64,000 bases of DNA, taken from positions 1 to 64,000 of the forward strand of contig JBGPKL010000006.1 in NCBI GenBank assembly GCA_041485885.1, written 5' to 3'. Source of the DNA: JACQFZ01 sp041485885. GTDB taxonomy: Bacteria > Pseudomonadota > Gammaproteobacteria > Acidiferrobacterales > Sulfurifustaceae. Shown here piece after piece: positions 16,593-24,836 of the stretch (position 1 is the first letter of the stretch; each line of letters opens with the position of its first letter). Under the pieces are notes generated by a model. The model saw only the letters and a program-made list of their open reading frames with translations, had not been told where the DNA came from and did not search any database. The position numbers were made by a program, and so were the translations under genes.

Positions 16593-17150
16593 CTACAGAT
16601 CGGCGAAGACGCTATCCAGTTCGCGTTGCGCTTGGATCTCTTCGGCGAGCAGGGTTGCCTCGTCCGGATTCTTGCCGAGCGCGATCAATACATCCCTGTC
16701 ATGGATGGGAAAGGCCGATCCTTTTGGATCTTTCCATTCGGCACAATGCTCGTGCGTGTAGTCGCGAATCGCCCACTTATTCATTTTACCGAAGGCACCC
16801 CAAACGCTTTCGATGACTTCGAGATCGCTGTCACTGAGTTGATCTAAATCCTTCCGTTCAAACGTGCGGCGTACCGATACGTCATGGTTGTCGCGGTCGC
16901 TTATCCATTCTTCCCAAGAGGATGTACTTTCCGCATCTGCGCCTCCGTCGAAGAGGTTGAGCGTGCGCGACAGAACTGGACCGTGAGGCATCGCAACCAT
17001 GTTGTCGAACGTGATTGGAAAGCCGTAGCGATTCAATGCTTCGCGGTCGGCGAGGTACAGCAGCTTCATGAGCTTGAGGACGTTGATGGTGCCGCCTTGA
17101 TGGCCGGCGAAGACGGCTGCCATCTGTGCGACTTTGCGAGCCGTGAACAT
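16593..17150 (-). CDS. Panacea (DUF4065)-domain antitoxin
   Basis: 185 residues from the ATG at 17150, which has GAGGAAA at good spacing; the frame stays open a further 13 codons. The Panacea/SocA-like signature is clear: FTARKVAQMAA at the start, VLKLMKLLYLADREAL at about 25-40, then PITFDNMVAMPHGPVLSRTLNLF. In characterised systems this domain neutralises a partner toxin. Immediately downstream, two bases away, is a 139-residue ORF that should be that partner. The pair sits inside a tRNA-Phe-integrated island, consistent with an addiction or anti-phage module. Confidence 0.88.
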   Translation of the reverse strand: MFTARKVAQMAAVFAGHQGGTINVLKLMKLLYLADREALNRYGFPITFDNMVAMPHGPVLSRTLNLFDGGADAESTSSWEEWISDRDNHDVSVRRTFERKDLDQLSDSDLEVIESVWGAFGKMNKWAIRDYTHEHCAEWKDPKGSAFPIHDRDVLIALGKNPDEATLLAEEIQAQRELDSVFADL

Positions 17151-17370
17151 GTGCGTGATTTCCTCGACGGATTCAGACCCGGACAGCATGTCCGAAAGTC
17201 CGGGAAGTTCGCTCCGTCATACCCCTATCTGGCGGCGCGATACTACCAAAAGCTAGGCCGCTTTTGGTTGCTTTTCCATTGGTAGCCTTTAGTCCAATAT
17301 TTTTTGTTTTAGTTTCCTGGTATTGCACCTTTGTGGGAGGCGGCCTAGTTGCGGATGAACGGTGCGATCT

Positions 17371-18111
17371 TCATCCACCACCGCTGGCTGTCGTCCATAG
17401 ACTGTCCGCCGCATCAAGAACCGCCTTCACTTTCTCTGGCGGAAGGTTCGTATATCGAGGCAGGGTATCAATCGCTCTCGTGTACAGAGTCAAAGCCAAA
17501 CCTAACACACTCTTCAGCGTTGCGGGAGGCAAATTGTCAGTGAATCGCAGATGTCGTCCACCCGCGTAACCCGCATGGCGCGCCACTAGCGTGTTCATAT
17601 CACTATGGGCAAATGAACACAGAAAGCGATAAGCAGTCGCATACTCGGTAGCCATACCGACCTTCTTGAATCTGTCCAGGATGCTGAGTGTTTTGAATCC
17701 TGCGGCCTTTAGTTCGTCGTATGTCTTCTGCTCTTTGAGACACCATTCCCGCAAGGTCTTCTGTGCCTCCACCTCATCCTGCATAGTTTCATCGACCTGA
17801 AATCCTTTGAATATCTTCAGCGCTTGCTCGGCATTGTCGAATCGCATTTGATTAAGATATCTCCCGTCCTCTACCAGGTTCTTGAGATCCGCGAGAGCTT
17901 CATGCATCGAACGTACAAGAACCGGAGCGTGGCTGGGCGCTCGTGAACGTAATAAGGTGATGACACCGAGAAACAGCTCCGCGATGGTTAGTGCTAGGCA
18001 AGCGGCGATACGTGCCTGTCCAGAATCTTGCACGCCCATCTCTATAAGCAGGGCTTCAAACATCGAGCCGATTTTCTCTGCGGCGGAAAGTAAGGTGTTG
18101 GGATTGGTCAT
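17371..18111 (-). CDS. DUF5677-like protein of unknown function
   Basis: 246 residues, soluble and mostly helical. An AALALT-type helical N-terminus is followed by HAPVLVRSMHEALADLKNLVEDGRYL and, near residue 160, ATAYRFLCSFAHSDMNTL. The R-S-x-x-E-A-x-x-D and F-x-H-S-D pattern is the DUF5677 hallmark, with polar residues spaced across helices. No activity is known to me. It has its own transcription start region, 220 bases upstream of the Panacea gene and on the same strand. It is cargo of the tRNA-Phe island. Confidence 0.65.
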   Translation of the reverse strand: MTNPNTLLSAAEKIGSMFEALLIEMGVQDSGQARIAACLALTIAELFLGVITLLRSRAPSHAPVLVRSMHEALADLKNLVEDGRYLNQMRFDNAEQALKIFKGFQVDETMQDEVEAQKTLREWCLKEQKTYDELKAAGFKTLSILDRFKKVGMATEYATAYRFLCSFAHSDMNTLVARHAGYAGGRHLRFTDNLPPATLKSVLGLALTLYTRAIDTLPRYTNLPPEKVKAVLDAADSLWTTASGGG

Positions 18112-18308
18112 TGCTGCTCCGCCTATGTTCTATTTTGGCCGGAAGCACGCATTCTCGCGTGGCGCGATCTGCTTAGATGCCGGACCGTATATTGCGATAC
18201 AGTATCGCTCGGTGCCACCGCAATGAAGGGGTATCAAGAGGATTGCGGCCGAGATGCGCGTGGGTGTGGGGACCGTACAGCGAGTTGTTGGCGCGGCGTG
18301 ACGACAAT

Positions 18309-18994
18309 ATGACGACCGATCCCGAAGTTAAGCCAGCTGAGCGAGCAGGGGCGCAGTGTGTCGTATGCAGCCAAGACATAGGAATGGGTGCAAAAAAATG
18401 CACCAAGTGCGATTCATTCCAAGATTGGCGCAGATACCTACCTCTAGGACAAAACGTTTTAGCGTTGCTAGTCGCATTGGTGTCTGTCGTGACTTTGGGC
18501 GTTCCTGTCTTTAAGGATGCCTTTAAGAAAGATGCCTCCGACATCAAGGTGAATTTTCAGAGCGCAGGACCCAGTACCATCACGCTCCTTGCCTCCAATA
18601 CCGGTATGCGATCGGGTGGCATCGGTGGATCGTTCATTTTGACAATTACCTACGAAGGGCTGAACCGCAAGCCCGAACATTTGTTCTATACGCTCGTCCT
18701 TAAAACCGATGCTCCACCTTTTTAAAGGCAGGAGAGACGACACAAGTCCACGTGACCCACGGTCCGTTCAACGTTCTTATGTCGGAATTTGCCGCGCCCA
18801 CAGGTGAGGAGTGGCCAGAGATTTTAGACGCGTCCACCTGCAAGTTGAGCGTCGACGTCTTGAACCACGATGGACGAATAGAAAATCGAACTTTGCAAAA
18901 CCATTGCTCCGTTTACTATGAATTTATGAGCGAAGGGGAAACGCTCGGGAAAAAAGCGAGGGAAGCGCCCCGGAAAAAGGTGCAAGGTAAGTAG
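18309..18994 (+). pseudogene. zinc-ribbon membrane protein interrupted by a frameshift
   Basis: From ATG 18309 the protein opens with a four-cysteine zinc ribbon (CVVCSQDIGMGAKKCTKC, about residues 16-33) and one membrane helix (about 48-70), followed by an exported beta-rich domain. The frame ends at TAA 18723-18725 inside a run of five T's. The reading continues smoothly in the -1 frame (LKAGETTQVHV ... ) to 18994. Joining both parts gives one domain of about 228 residues. The cause is most likely a one-base indel in the homopolymer or a sequencing error. The run lacks a classical slippery heptamer, so programmed frameshifting is less likely. Confidence 0.6.
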
Positions 18995-19123
18995 GTTGCA
19001 AAGAAATCGAACGCGTGCTTCCACGATGGAGATCGCGGCCGATTGGATCGCGGCGGGAAAGAAGTACGTCGCGAACGAAAGCCACTCAGACCCGTTCAGC
19101 GTTGTCGGATATGAGGGAGCGAT

Positions 19124-19690
19124 ATGAACTCCGACCTATATCGAGAGATGTACAAATTCGAGTGGGAACAGCGAACCCATTTGCTTTCTTCGATAAACAT
19201 TCCTATTGCTGCGACTGTCACCCTCTCAACGGTTCTAGCCACCATGGCATTCACGTTCCCATATTCGAAGTCGAGCTACAAAGTCGAATTTATGTGGACG
19301 GCTATCTTGTCGTTGGCCTGCTTGGTCACGGCAATTGTTTTTATTTTCCTGTCAGTCCTCGCAAGCGAATACACTAAGATTCCGCCTGCGGGTGCGTTGA
19401 GAGATCACTACAAGAAGTTGCTCCAGTGGCATCGCAATCATGGCCGCACGGGGAAAGACGCGCGTAAGGACTTCGCGGAGGCCTTCGATGACGCCCTCGC
19501 TGTAGCTACGGACGAAAACAGCACGACGAACCGGTTTCGGGGTGGTTGTGTTTATCTCGCGACCGTCTTTTTGTGTTGCGCGTTGATACCTTTAGCGGTA
19601 GCGGGCGCATTCCATGTAGTAACATCGATACAAAAGTCCGAGACCGAAAGGACGGAACACATCTGCAATCGGCAACTCAATCTAGACTAG
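19124..19690 (+). CDS. membrane protein of unknown function
   Basis: 188 residues. Two hydrophobic helices near the N-terminus (about 23-44 and 57-82), a cytoplasmic-looking charged segment with LRDHYKKLLQWHRNHG (about 92-135), and a third helix (about 143-168) before a short polar tail. The layout (paired N-terminal helices plus a charged linker) resembles SLATT-type effector membrane domains found in conflict systems, but I see no definite signature. It lies in the tRNA-Phe island after the zinc-ribbon gene and 12 bases before a tiny acidic ORF. Confidence 0.6.
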   Translation: MNSDLYREMYKFEWEQRTHLLSSINIPIAATVTLSTVLATMAFTFPYSKSSYKVEFMWTAILSLACLVTAIVFIFLSVLASEYTKIPPAGALRDHYKKLLQWHRNHGRTGKDARKDFAEAFDDALAVATDENSTTNRFRGGCVYLATVFLCCALIPLAVAGAFHVVTSIQKSETERTEHICNRQLNLD

Positions 19691-19702
19691 AGAGGGGGCC
19701 AC

Positions 19703-19846
19703 ATGCCAAACGAAGACATGGACAAAGAGAAGACCGACGATAAGCAAGACGAGCCAGCGCACACCGAGGATGACAAGCCTAAGTTTCCGCCGCTTGAGAG
19801 ACGACGCGATTACGAGATAGTTCCGGGCAAGCTTCCGTCCGCCTGA
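19703..19846 (+). CDS. small acidic protein
   Basis: 47 residues, very rich in Asp, Glu and Lys, ending with PLERRRDYEIVPGKLPSA. AGAGAGGGGG lies just upstream of ATG 19703, a good ribosome-binding site, and the gene follows the membrane protein by 12 bases, so they are probably co-translated. It is too short for a family call. It could be a partner or immunity peptide of the membrane protein, which is inference only. Confidence 0.5.
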   Translation: MPNEDMDKEKTDDKQDEPAHTEDDKPKFPPLERRRDYEIVPGKLPSA

Positions 19847-20153
19847 TCCGATGCTGTCGAACGCTCGCGCAGGCGCAGCAAGGGATCGCGAAGATTGGGT
19901 AGGCGCTTACGAGAAGTATGTCGGGAAGAGAAAGGCGTTTAAGGCCACGCAGCGATGCCCATGCGTCTATAGGAAAGGCTTTCTACTATCCCATGGTATC
20001 GAAAGCAGGCAGAGAAGGGAGGCGAGAGATTTAGGAAAGCGTTGCACGCGAACTGCGTGAATCTATGACATGGCCGATATGCTGAACAATCACGAGAAGG
20101 TTAAGAACGTGGCCGCTGCAACCTAAACCGAGACGGAATCGTCGCGAGTAGTC

Positions 20154-20236
<83 letters not shown>

Positions 20237-20313
20237 GTAGTCCCAAGAAGCCGCGCATTATAGAGGAGCTTGCGGTTTTTCCAAGACGGAAGGAAACGAC
20301 GGGGTCGGCGCCG

Positions 20314-20589
20314 CTACTTCGTCGGCGGCGGGACATAACCTTCAGGCGGGCGGGCGCCGCCGCTGAAGAAGAATTTTTCCATTTCACCCTCGATGAACTT
20401 GCGCGCCTTCGGATCGAGCGGGTTCAGGCGGTACTCGTTCATCAGCATCGTCTGATGCGCGAGCCACTGCTTCCATGCCTCTTTGGAAACGTTTTCCCAG
20501 ATTCGTTTCCCGAGCTCTCCGGGGTAGGTGGGATAGTCGAGCCCTTCGGCTTCACGGCCGAGCTTTACGCATTTCACCATGCGAGCCAT
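20314..20589 (-). CDS. yggX: Fe(2+)-trafficking protein YggX
   Basis: 91 residues, matching the usual YggX length. The N-terminal MVKCVKLGREAEGLDYPTYPG holds the conserved Cys, and RIWENVSKEAWKQWLAHQTML is the signature helix. It protects iron-sulfur clusters and moves Fe(II) in the cytoplasm. Its start overlaps the mutY stop by one base (20589). MutY carries a 4Fe-4S cluster, and mutY-yggX is a conserved pair in gamma- and beta-proteobacteria. Confidence 0.96.
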   Translation of the reverse strand: MARMVKCVKLGREAEGLDYPTYPGELGKRIWENVSKEAWKQWLAHQTMLMNEYRLNPLDPKARKFIEGEMEKFFFSGGARPPEGYVPPPTK

Positions 20590-21632
20590 CAGTTGTTCCT
20601 CAGTCGATCGAGCAACCGCTTCACCGGCGCCGCCACGCCGCGCGCGTCCGGTCGGCGGCAGTTATACCAAACTGTCTCGCCGTGCTCCATCGCGCGCGAG
20701 CCGCCGAGTAGTCGTGCGGGAATCGGACGGATATCGAGATGAAAATGACTAAACGTGTGGCGCAGTCGCGGCCAGGCGCGCTCGGGCGCGATATCGAGAC
20801 CGAGGGTCGTGCGACACCACGCGCGCACGTCGCGCGCATGGCATTCGGGCAAGCCCCACAAGCCGCCCCAAATGCCGACCGGTGGCCGGCGTTGCAGCAA
20901 AACGCGCCCTTTGGCGTCGCGGATGATAAGCATCTGCACCGAGCGCGCGCGCAACGCCTTACGTACGCTCGCGCGCGGATAGTCCTCCGGGTTGCCGGCC
21001 GCGAGCGCGGCGCAATCGGTGCGCAGCGGGCAGCGCGCGCACTCCGGCTGCCCGCGCCGGCACAGTGTGGCGCCGAGGTCCATGATCGCTTGGGTGTAGT
21101 CCGCGACACGCGTGCGCGGTGTATGAAATTCCGCGAGCTTCCAAAGTTTCTCCTGAATGGCGCTTCCCTTGAGGGGCTCATCGACTCCGTGATAGCGCGC
21201 GAGCACGCGTTTCACATTACCGTCGAGGATGGGATGGCGGCGGTCGTAGGCGAGCGCGAGGATGGCCCCGGCGGTGGAGCGGCCGATACCCGGAAGATCG
21301 GCGACGGCATCGAACTCGCGCGGTATCGCGCCACCGTGCTCGTTCGTCACGATCCTCGCGGCACGATGCAAGTTCCGCGCTCGCGCGTAGTAACCGAGAC
21401 CGGACCACAGATGCAGAACGTCGTCGATCGACGCGCGCGCCAACCGCTCGATAGTCGGAAAGCGTTTGACGAAGCGCGCGAAGTAGGGAATCACGGTCGT
21501 CACCTGCGTTTGCTGCAGCATGATCTCCGAGAGCCACACGTGATAAGGGTCGCCGCTTTTCCACGGCAGCTGCTTGCGCCCGTGGCGGTCGTACCAACGC
21601 AGCAAGCGCGGGCCGATCCTTGCCTTATTCAC
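20589..21632 (-). CDS. mutY: adenine DNA glycosylase MutY
   Basis: 347 residues. Base-excision repair enzyme removing adenine opposite 8-oxoguanine. Seen: LPWKSGDPYHVWLSEIML and LQQTQV at the N-terminus, the helix-hairpin-helix DLPGIGRSTAGAIL near 112-125, and the 4Fe-4S cluster ligands in the pattern C-x6-C-x2-C-x5-C (CRRGQPECARCPLRTDC). The C-terminal NUDIX-like domain for 8-oxoG recognition spans about 225-345. The start overlaps the upstream SRPBCC gene by 8 bases, indicating an operon with yggX. Confidence 0.96.
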   Translation of the reverse strand: MNKARIGPRLLRWYDRHGRKQLPWKSGDPYHVWLSEIMLQQTQVTTVIPYFARFVKRFPTIERLARASIDDVLHLWSGLGYYARARNLHRAARIVTNEHGGAIPREFDAVADLPGIGRSTAGAILALAYDRRHPILDGNVKRVLARYHGVDEPLKGSAIQEKLWKLAEFHTPRTRVADYTQAIMDLGATLCRRGQPECARCPLRTDCAALAAGNPEDYPRASVRKALRARSVQMLIIRDAKGRVLLQRRPPVGIWGGLWGLPECHARDVRAWCRTTLGLDIAPERAWPRLRHTFSHFHLDIRPIPARLLGGSRAMEHGETVWYNCRRPDARGVAAPVKRLLDRLRNN

Positions 21633-22167
21633 GCGCCAGCGCCTCGAGTGTTTCCGCGCCGCTTTCCAACGCGGCGCGAATCTTGTGCTTGAGGAGCCAC
21701 GGCCCGATCAGCGGCGGCACGAAAAAGGCGGGCACCAGTTCAGCGTGATACTGCAATCGCGTCTGGCCGTCGTCCGGCGAAATTCGCCAGTACTCCGTTG
21801 CTTCGCTGAAGTCGCTCTCGGCTGGAACGATGTGCGCGGTGATCGAGCCGTCCGGCTGCTCGGCAATGTCCTTCACGAACGTCACGTTGCGACAGAAGAA
21901 GAGCACGCAAGAGTTGAATCTCAGTTTGACGCGCAATCCGCCGTCGGCGGTGTGGCCGATAATTTCGCTCTCGCGAACCGAGGCGAAGTGCGCGGTGTAG
22001 TGCGCGTAGTCGGTGAGATAGTGTTTGAGCCGTTCCGGCGACGCGGCGAGGCGCACGTCGAAACGCACTGCATAGTGACCGTCGTCGTGTACCACCTCGG
22101 CGTCGAGAACTTCGCCCGCGCGCGCCGCGGCGATGACCGCGAGCAAGCACGCGGCCGCTATCTTCAC
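21625..22167 (-). CDS. exported SRPBCC-fold protein
   Basis: 180 residues with a short signal peptide (about 1-17). The rest has the START/SRPBCC pattern: an opening strand VRFDVRLAASPERLKHYLTDY, a central beta sheet with RVKLRFNSCVLFFC, and a long C-terminal helix (IGPWLLKHKIRAALESGAETLEAL). The fold binds hydrophobic ligands. It should be periplasmic. It overlaps both neighbours by a few bases (AsmA-like upstream, mutY downstream), so the block is one operon. No defined function. Confidence 0.75.
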   Translation of the reverse strand: MKIAAACLLAVIAAARAGEVLDAEVVHDDGHYAVRFDVRLAASPERLKHYLTDYAHYTAHFASVRESEIIGHTADGGLRVKLRFNSCVLFFCRNVTFVKDIAEQPDGSITAHIVPAESDFSEATEYWRISPDDGQTRLQYHAELVPAFFVPPLIGPWLLKHKIRAALESGAETLEALARE

Positions 22168-24119
22168 CGCTTCAGCCGCTCGCGCAAGCGATCGCGCAAC
22201 TTGTCGACCGCCTTATCCTTGGCCTCTTCCTTCGCTTTTTCGACGCGCTGCTCCGTTTGCTCCTTGACGAGCCCGCTCAGGTTCGGTTTCGGCAACGTGC
22301 TATCGAGCGGTCCGTCGAGAATGAACGGAATGTTGTTCACGCGCAGCACGTACTTCTCGTACTTGTTGGTCACGAGATTGATATCGCCGCTCCCGGTGAC
22401 GCGCACGTGCGGCGCTTCGATGGCGAGATCGCGGTTGGCAACGACACCGTTGGTGATCTTCGCGCTCGCTTGCAGCTTGCTGAAGGCGGTCTTGTCGCCT
22501 TTCTCCGGCGAGAGCGCTGGAAGCGACGTGAGGAGATTCTTGCCGGTCCCGCCCGGCTGGTCTTTGATCGCCTTGATTTTCGCCTCGATCTTCTCGAGAT
22601 CGATGCCTTCGATCGCGCCGTTGTTGATCGCGACGGCGACCGATCCGTTCAGCGTGCGCTTGATGGCGTCGGCATCGAACCCTCGCGCGGTGAGGGCGAG
22701 CGTCACATTGCCCGCGCCGGTGAATTTATCGAAGAGCTGCGCGTCCTTCAGGAACGGCCCGAGCTGTACGCCGCTCAGCTTCTCGTCGAATTGAAACCGC
22801 GGCGTCGGCCCCGACGCGTCGATCGACGTATTCCCGGCGTACGTGCCGCTGTAGAGCCGCGCTTCGTTTGGTCCGAGCACGATGCGCCCGCCGTGCGCCG
22901 CGACTTTGACGACCACTTGTTCGCTGCGGATGCCGGAGGCCTTGAGCTTCTGCACGCGCAGTTGCCCGTCCGCGTCCGCCTCGCGCAGCAGCGCGAGCGG
23001 AATCACGACCGCTTCGCCGCCCTTACCCTTGCCCGCCGCTTTGTCCTCGCCGGTTTTCGCGCTCGGCGGCAGATAACGATCGACGTCGATCGCATCGACC
23101 GCGAGATCGAAGCGATAGGCGGTGTGCGGCTTCTGTTGCAGCGCGAATTTTCCCGTGAGCGCGGTGTCGTCCAACGTCAGACGCAAATCGGAGATCGCCA
23201 CCGCCTGCGCACCGTAGTCGACTTGCGCCGCGAGCCCGACCTTCTTCAGTACGTTGGCGTCCGTTGGCGCATACGCAATCTGCAGCTCTTGCAACAGCGC
23301 ACGCAGATTAAACGGCGGCATTTCGATCCGCCCGTTGATCTTCGGCGCGTGCAGCATCTCGGTCCCGCGCAACTGCGCCTGAATCTTCAGATCGCCCGCG
23401 CTCAGGCGCACATCCGGCGCGTTTAGCTTTTCGGTGGCGAGGTCGACGTTCAGCTTCGCGTCGAGCTCGATGCGGCGCGTGATCTTCGGCTTCGTGCTCT
23501 CGAGATCGAACGCGAGATGCAAGGGCACCGGCGAGCTGCCGATCAGATTGCCGCTCGTAAGCTCCACTCGATGCAGCGCGTACGCGCTGCCCGCCGCCTG
23601 ATCGCGCCACGTGAAGTCGGCGTCGCGAACGTCGAGCTTGTTCACGCTGAACGCGGCGAGCGCCGCGCTCGGCTCCGATTTTTTCGCGGGCTCGGCGGGT
23701 TTGCTCTCCGCTTTCGCGCGCGTCATGTCGTCCCAGTTCGTGCGGCCGTCCGCGGCGCGCGCGAGATTCAGCTTCAAGCCCTTCAACCGAATCTTGTCGA
23801 CGCGCACTTCCTTGCGCAGCAGCGGCAGCAGCTCGACGCTGACACCCGCCATGTCGACCCGCGCGAATGGCTCGGCGCCGAAGCCGGGCGCGTTCGAAAG
23901 TTGCAATTTCCCGGTTTGCAGACCGAGCCACGGGAAAAACGACAACTTCAAGTCGCCGTCGATTTTGAGGTCCCGCCCGGTTTGCGTCTTGACCACCTGG
24001 ATGATCTCATCGCGATAGCGATTCGGATCGATCAACACCGTCGTGAGAATAACGATCAACGCGAGCAAAGCGATGACGATCGCGATAACGATCGCCCCAA
24101 TCTTAAGCGGCTTGTTCAA
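22164..24119 (-). CDS. AsmA family protein
   Basis: 651 residues: an N-terminal membrane helix (about 6-30, IVIAIVIALLALIVILTTVLI), a following RYRDEIIQVVKTQTGRDLKIDGDL region typical of AsmA, then a long repetitive beta-rich periplasmic part, and the AsmA C-terminal domain near 470-600. The last about 35 residues are Lys/Arg-rich and helical. AsmA-like proteins are thought to act as periplasmic lipid-transfer bridges between inner and outer membranes. It is the first gene of the operon ending in yggX. Confidence 0.9.
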   Translation of the reverse strand: MNKPLKIGAIVIAIVIALLALIVILTTVLIDPNRYRDEIIQVVKTQTGRDLKIDGDLKLSFFPWLGLQTGKLQLSNAPGFGAEPFARVDMAGVSVELLPLLRKEVRVDKIRLKGLKLNLARAADGRTNWDDMTRAKAESKPAEPAKKSEPSAALAAFSVNKLDVRDADFTWRDQAAGSAYALHRVELTSGNLIGSSPVPLHLAFDLESTKPKITRRIELDAKLNVDLATEKLNAPDVRLSAGDLKIQAQLRGTEMLHAPKINGRIEMPPFNLRALLQELQIAYAPTDANVLKKVGLAAQVDYGAQAVAISDLRLTLDDTALTGKFALQQKPHTAYRFDLAVDAIDVDRYLPPSAKTGEDKAAGKGKGGEAVVIPLALLREADADGQLRVQKLKASGIRSEQVVVKVAAHGGRIVLGPNEARLYSGTYAGNTSIDASGPTPRFQFDEKLSGVQLGPFLKDAQLFDKFTGAGNVTLALTARGFDADAIKRTLNGSVAVAINNGAIEGIDLEKIEAKIKAIKDQPGGTGKNLLTSLPALSPEKGDKTAFSKLQASAKITNGVVANRDLAIEAPHVRVTGSGDINLVTNKYEKYVLRVNNIPFILDGPLDSTLPKPNLSGLVKEQTEQRVEKAKEEAKDKAVDKLRDRLRERLKR

Positions 24120-24141
24120 TGTGACCTCTCGAAAGACCGGT

Positions 24142-24215
24142 TGGAGCGGGTGATGGGAATCGAACCCACGTCATCAGCTTGGGAAGCTGAGGTTCTGCCA
24201 TTGAACCACACCCGC
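24142..24215 (-). tRNA. tRNA-Gly (CCC)
   Basis: On the minus strand 74 bases fold as a complete tRNA-Gly with encoded CCA. The 5' end is GCGGGTGTGGTTCAATGG; the anticodon loop TTCCCAA gives anticodon CCC; the T-arm is GGGTTCGATTCCC. The adjacent upstream side starts an accessory region, and a partial 5' copy of a tRNA-Gly occurs at 41065-41088. Confidence 0.96.
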
Positions 24216-24305
24216 GATTGCCGGAGAAAAACGGGTTTTAGTCTAGCGGGGGGAGATTTTTGGCACAACTCATTGCTTCCAAGGTGGTAAGACCGAGCCC
24301 AATTT

Positions 24306-24520
24306 CTACGAGTCGAACGAGGTAAGCCATTCCCGCATTCGTTCCCAGGGGTCGTTTACCTCATCTGCGCGCAGACTATTCAAGCTGACAGTCGTGGACC
24401 GGTAGATACGATTCCATAGTCCAGCAACGACCGAAGCGGTCGTTCGCTATCGCTCAAAGGTAACTGTTTGCGGACGTCGTCAAGCCAAACGGGGATCCCA
24501 TGTTTTGCATCCAGTTATGA
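24306..24520 (-). pseudogene. possible frameshifted remnant of an unknown gene
   Basis: On the minus strand, one frame reads DAKHGIPVWLDDVRKQLPL ... and, after an apparent shift, another reads TVSLNSLRADEVNDPWERM ... to a stop at 24306. Both stretches have protein-like composition and no start is evident, so this may be gene debris next to tRNA-Gly. I do not recognise the family, and chance cannot be excluded. Confidence 0.25.
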
Positions 24521-24575
24521 CGCGAATAATAAGATCGCAGATCGAACTACAGCAAACTGCGAGAAATTGCATCTA

Positions 24576-24606
24576 GCATAATATATATAAAAAATATATA
24601 ATTAAA
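24576..24606 (+). promoter_or_regulatory. AT-rich palindrome upstream of the RHH gene
   Basis: An almost pure A/T stretch with TATATATA and TATATA arms facing each other across an A-run, ending a few bases before the ATG of the ribbon-helix-helix gene. RHH antitoxins usually repress their own promoter through such sites. It is by far the most AT-rich sequence in the window. The operator role is inferred. Confidence 0.5.
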
Positions 24607-24608
24607 GA

Positions 24609-24836
24609 ATGAAGATCAAAGTGACAAAGCGTGATCGGTCTCTGGTTCTCAATTTGTCTGAACGAGAGATGTCTGCGCTGGATAAGCTCGCTGAACGGAA
24701 AGGGCAAACTAAATCTGCCGTGCTGCGACAGGCGCTCCGTCTTTACGAATCGTTAGACACACGGGTTTCGCAAGGCGCGCGCCTTGTGCTTGAAGCTCCG
24801 GACAAGCGAGAGAAAGCAGAGGTGCTCCTGCTTTGA
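24609..24836 (+). CDS. ribbon-helix-helix DNA-binding protein, probable antitoxin
   Basis: 75 residues. LVLNLSEREMSALDKLAERKGQ with a following helix TKSAVLRQALRLYESL is the RHH fold, with the N-terminal strand making base contacts as a dimer. The C-terminal tail is charged. It is the first gene of a four-gene set; its stop overlaps the TTG start of the next gene. Together with the adjacent acetyltransferase-like ORF this resembles RHH/GNAT toxin-antitoxin pairs, though the acetyltransferase is longer than usual for those. Confidence 0.8.
   Translation: MKIKVTKRDRSLVLNLSEREMSALDKLAERKGQTKSAVLRQALRLYESLDTRVSQGARLVLEAPDKREKAEVLLL

Noticed and set aside
18715..18730. Programmed -1 frameshift site in the zinc-ribbon gene
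   Set aside because: The run reads CCTTTTTAA and puts a stop codon in the A site. It lacks a standard X XXY YYZ heptamer and an evident downstream structure, so a homopolymer indel is more likely.
19851..20060. 69-residue frame near the right edge of the island as a possible integrase remnant
   Set aside because: No tyrosine-recombinase motif (R...HxxR...Y) or other recombinase feature can be seen.
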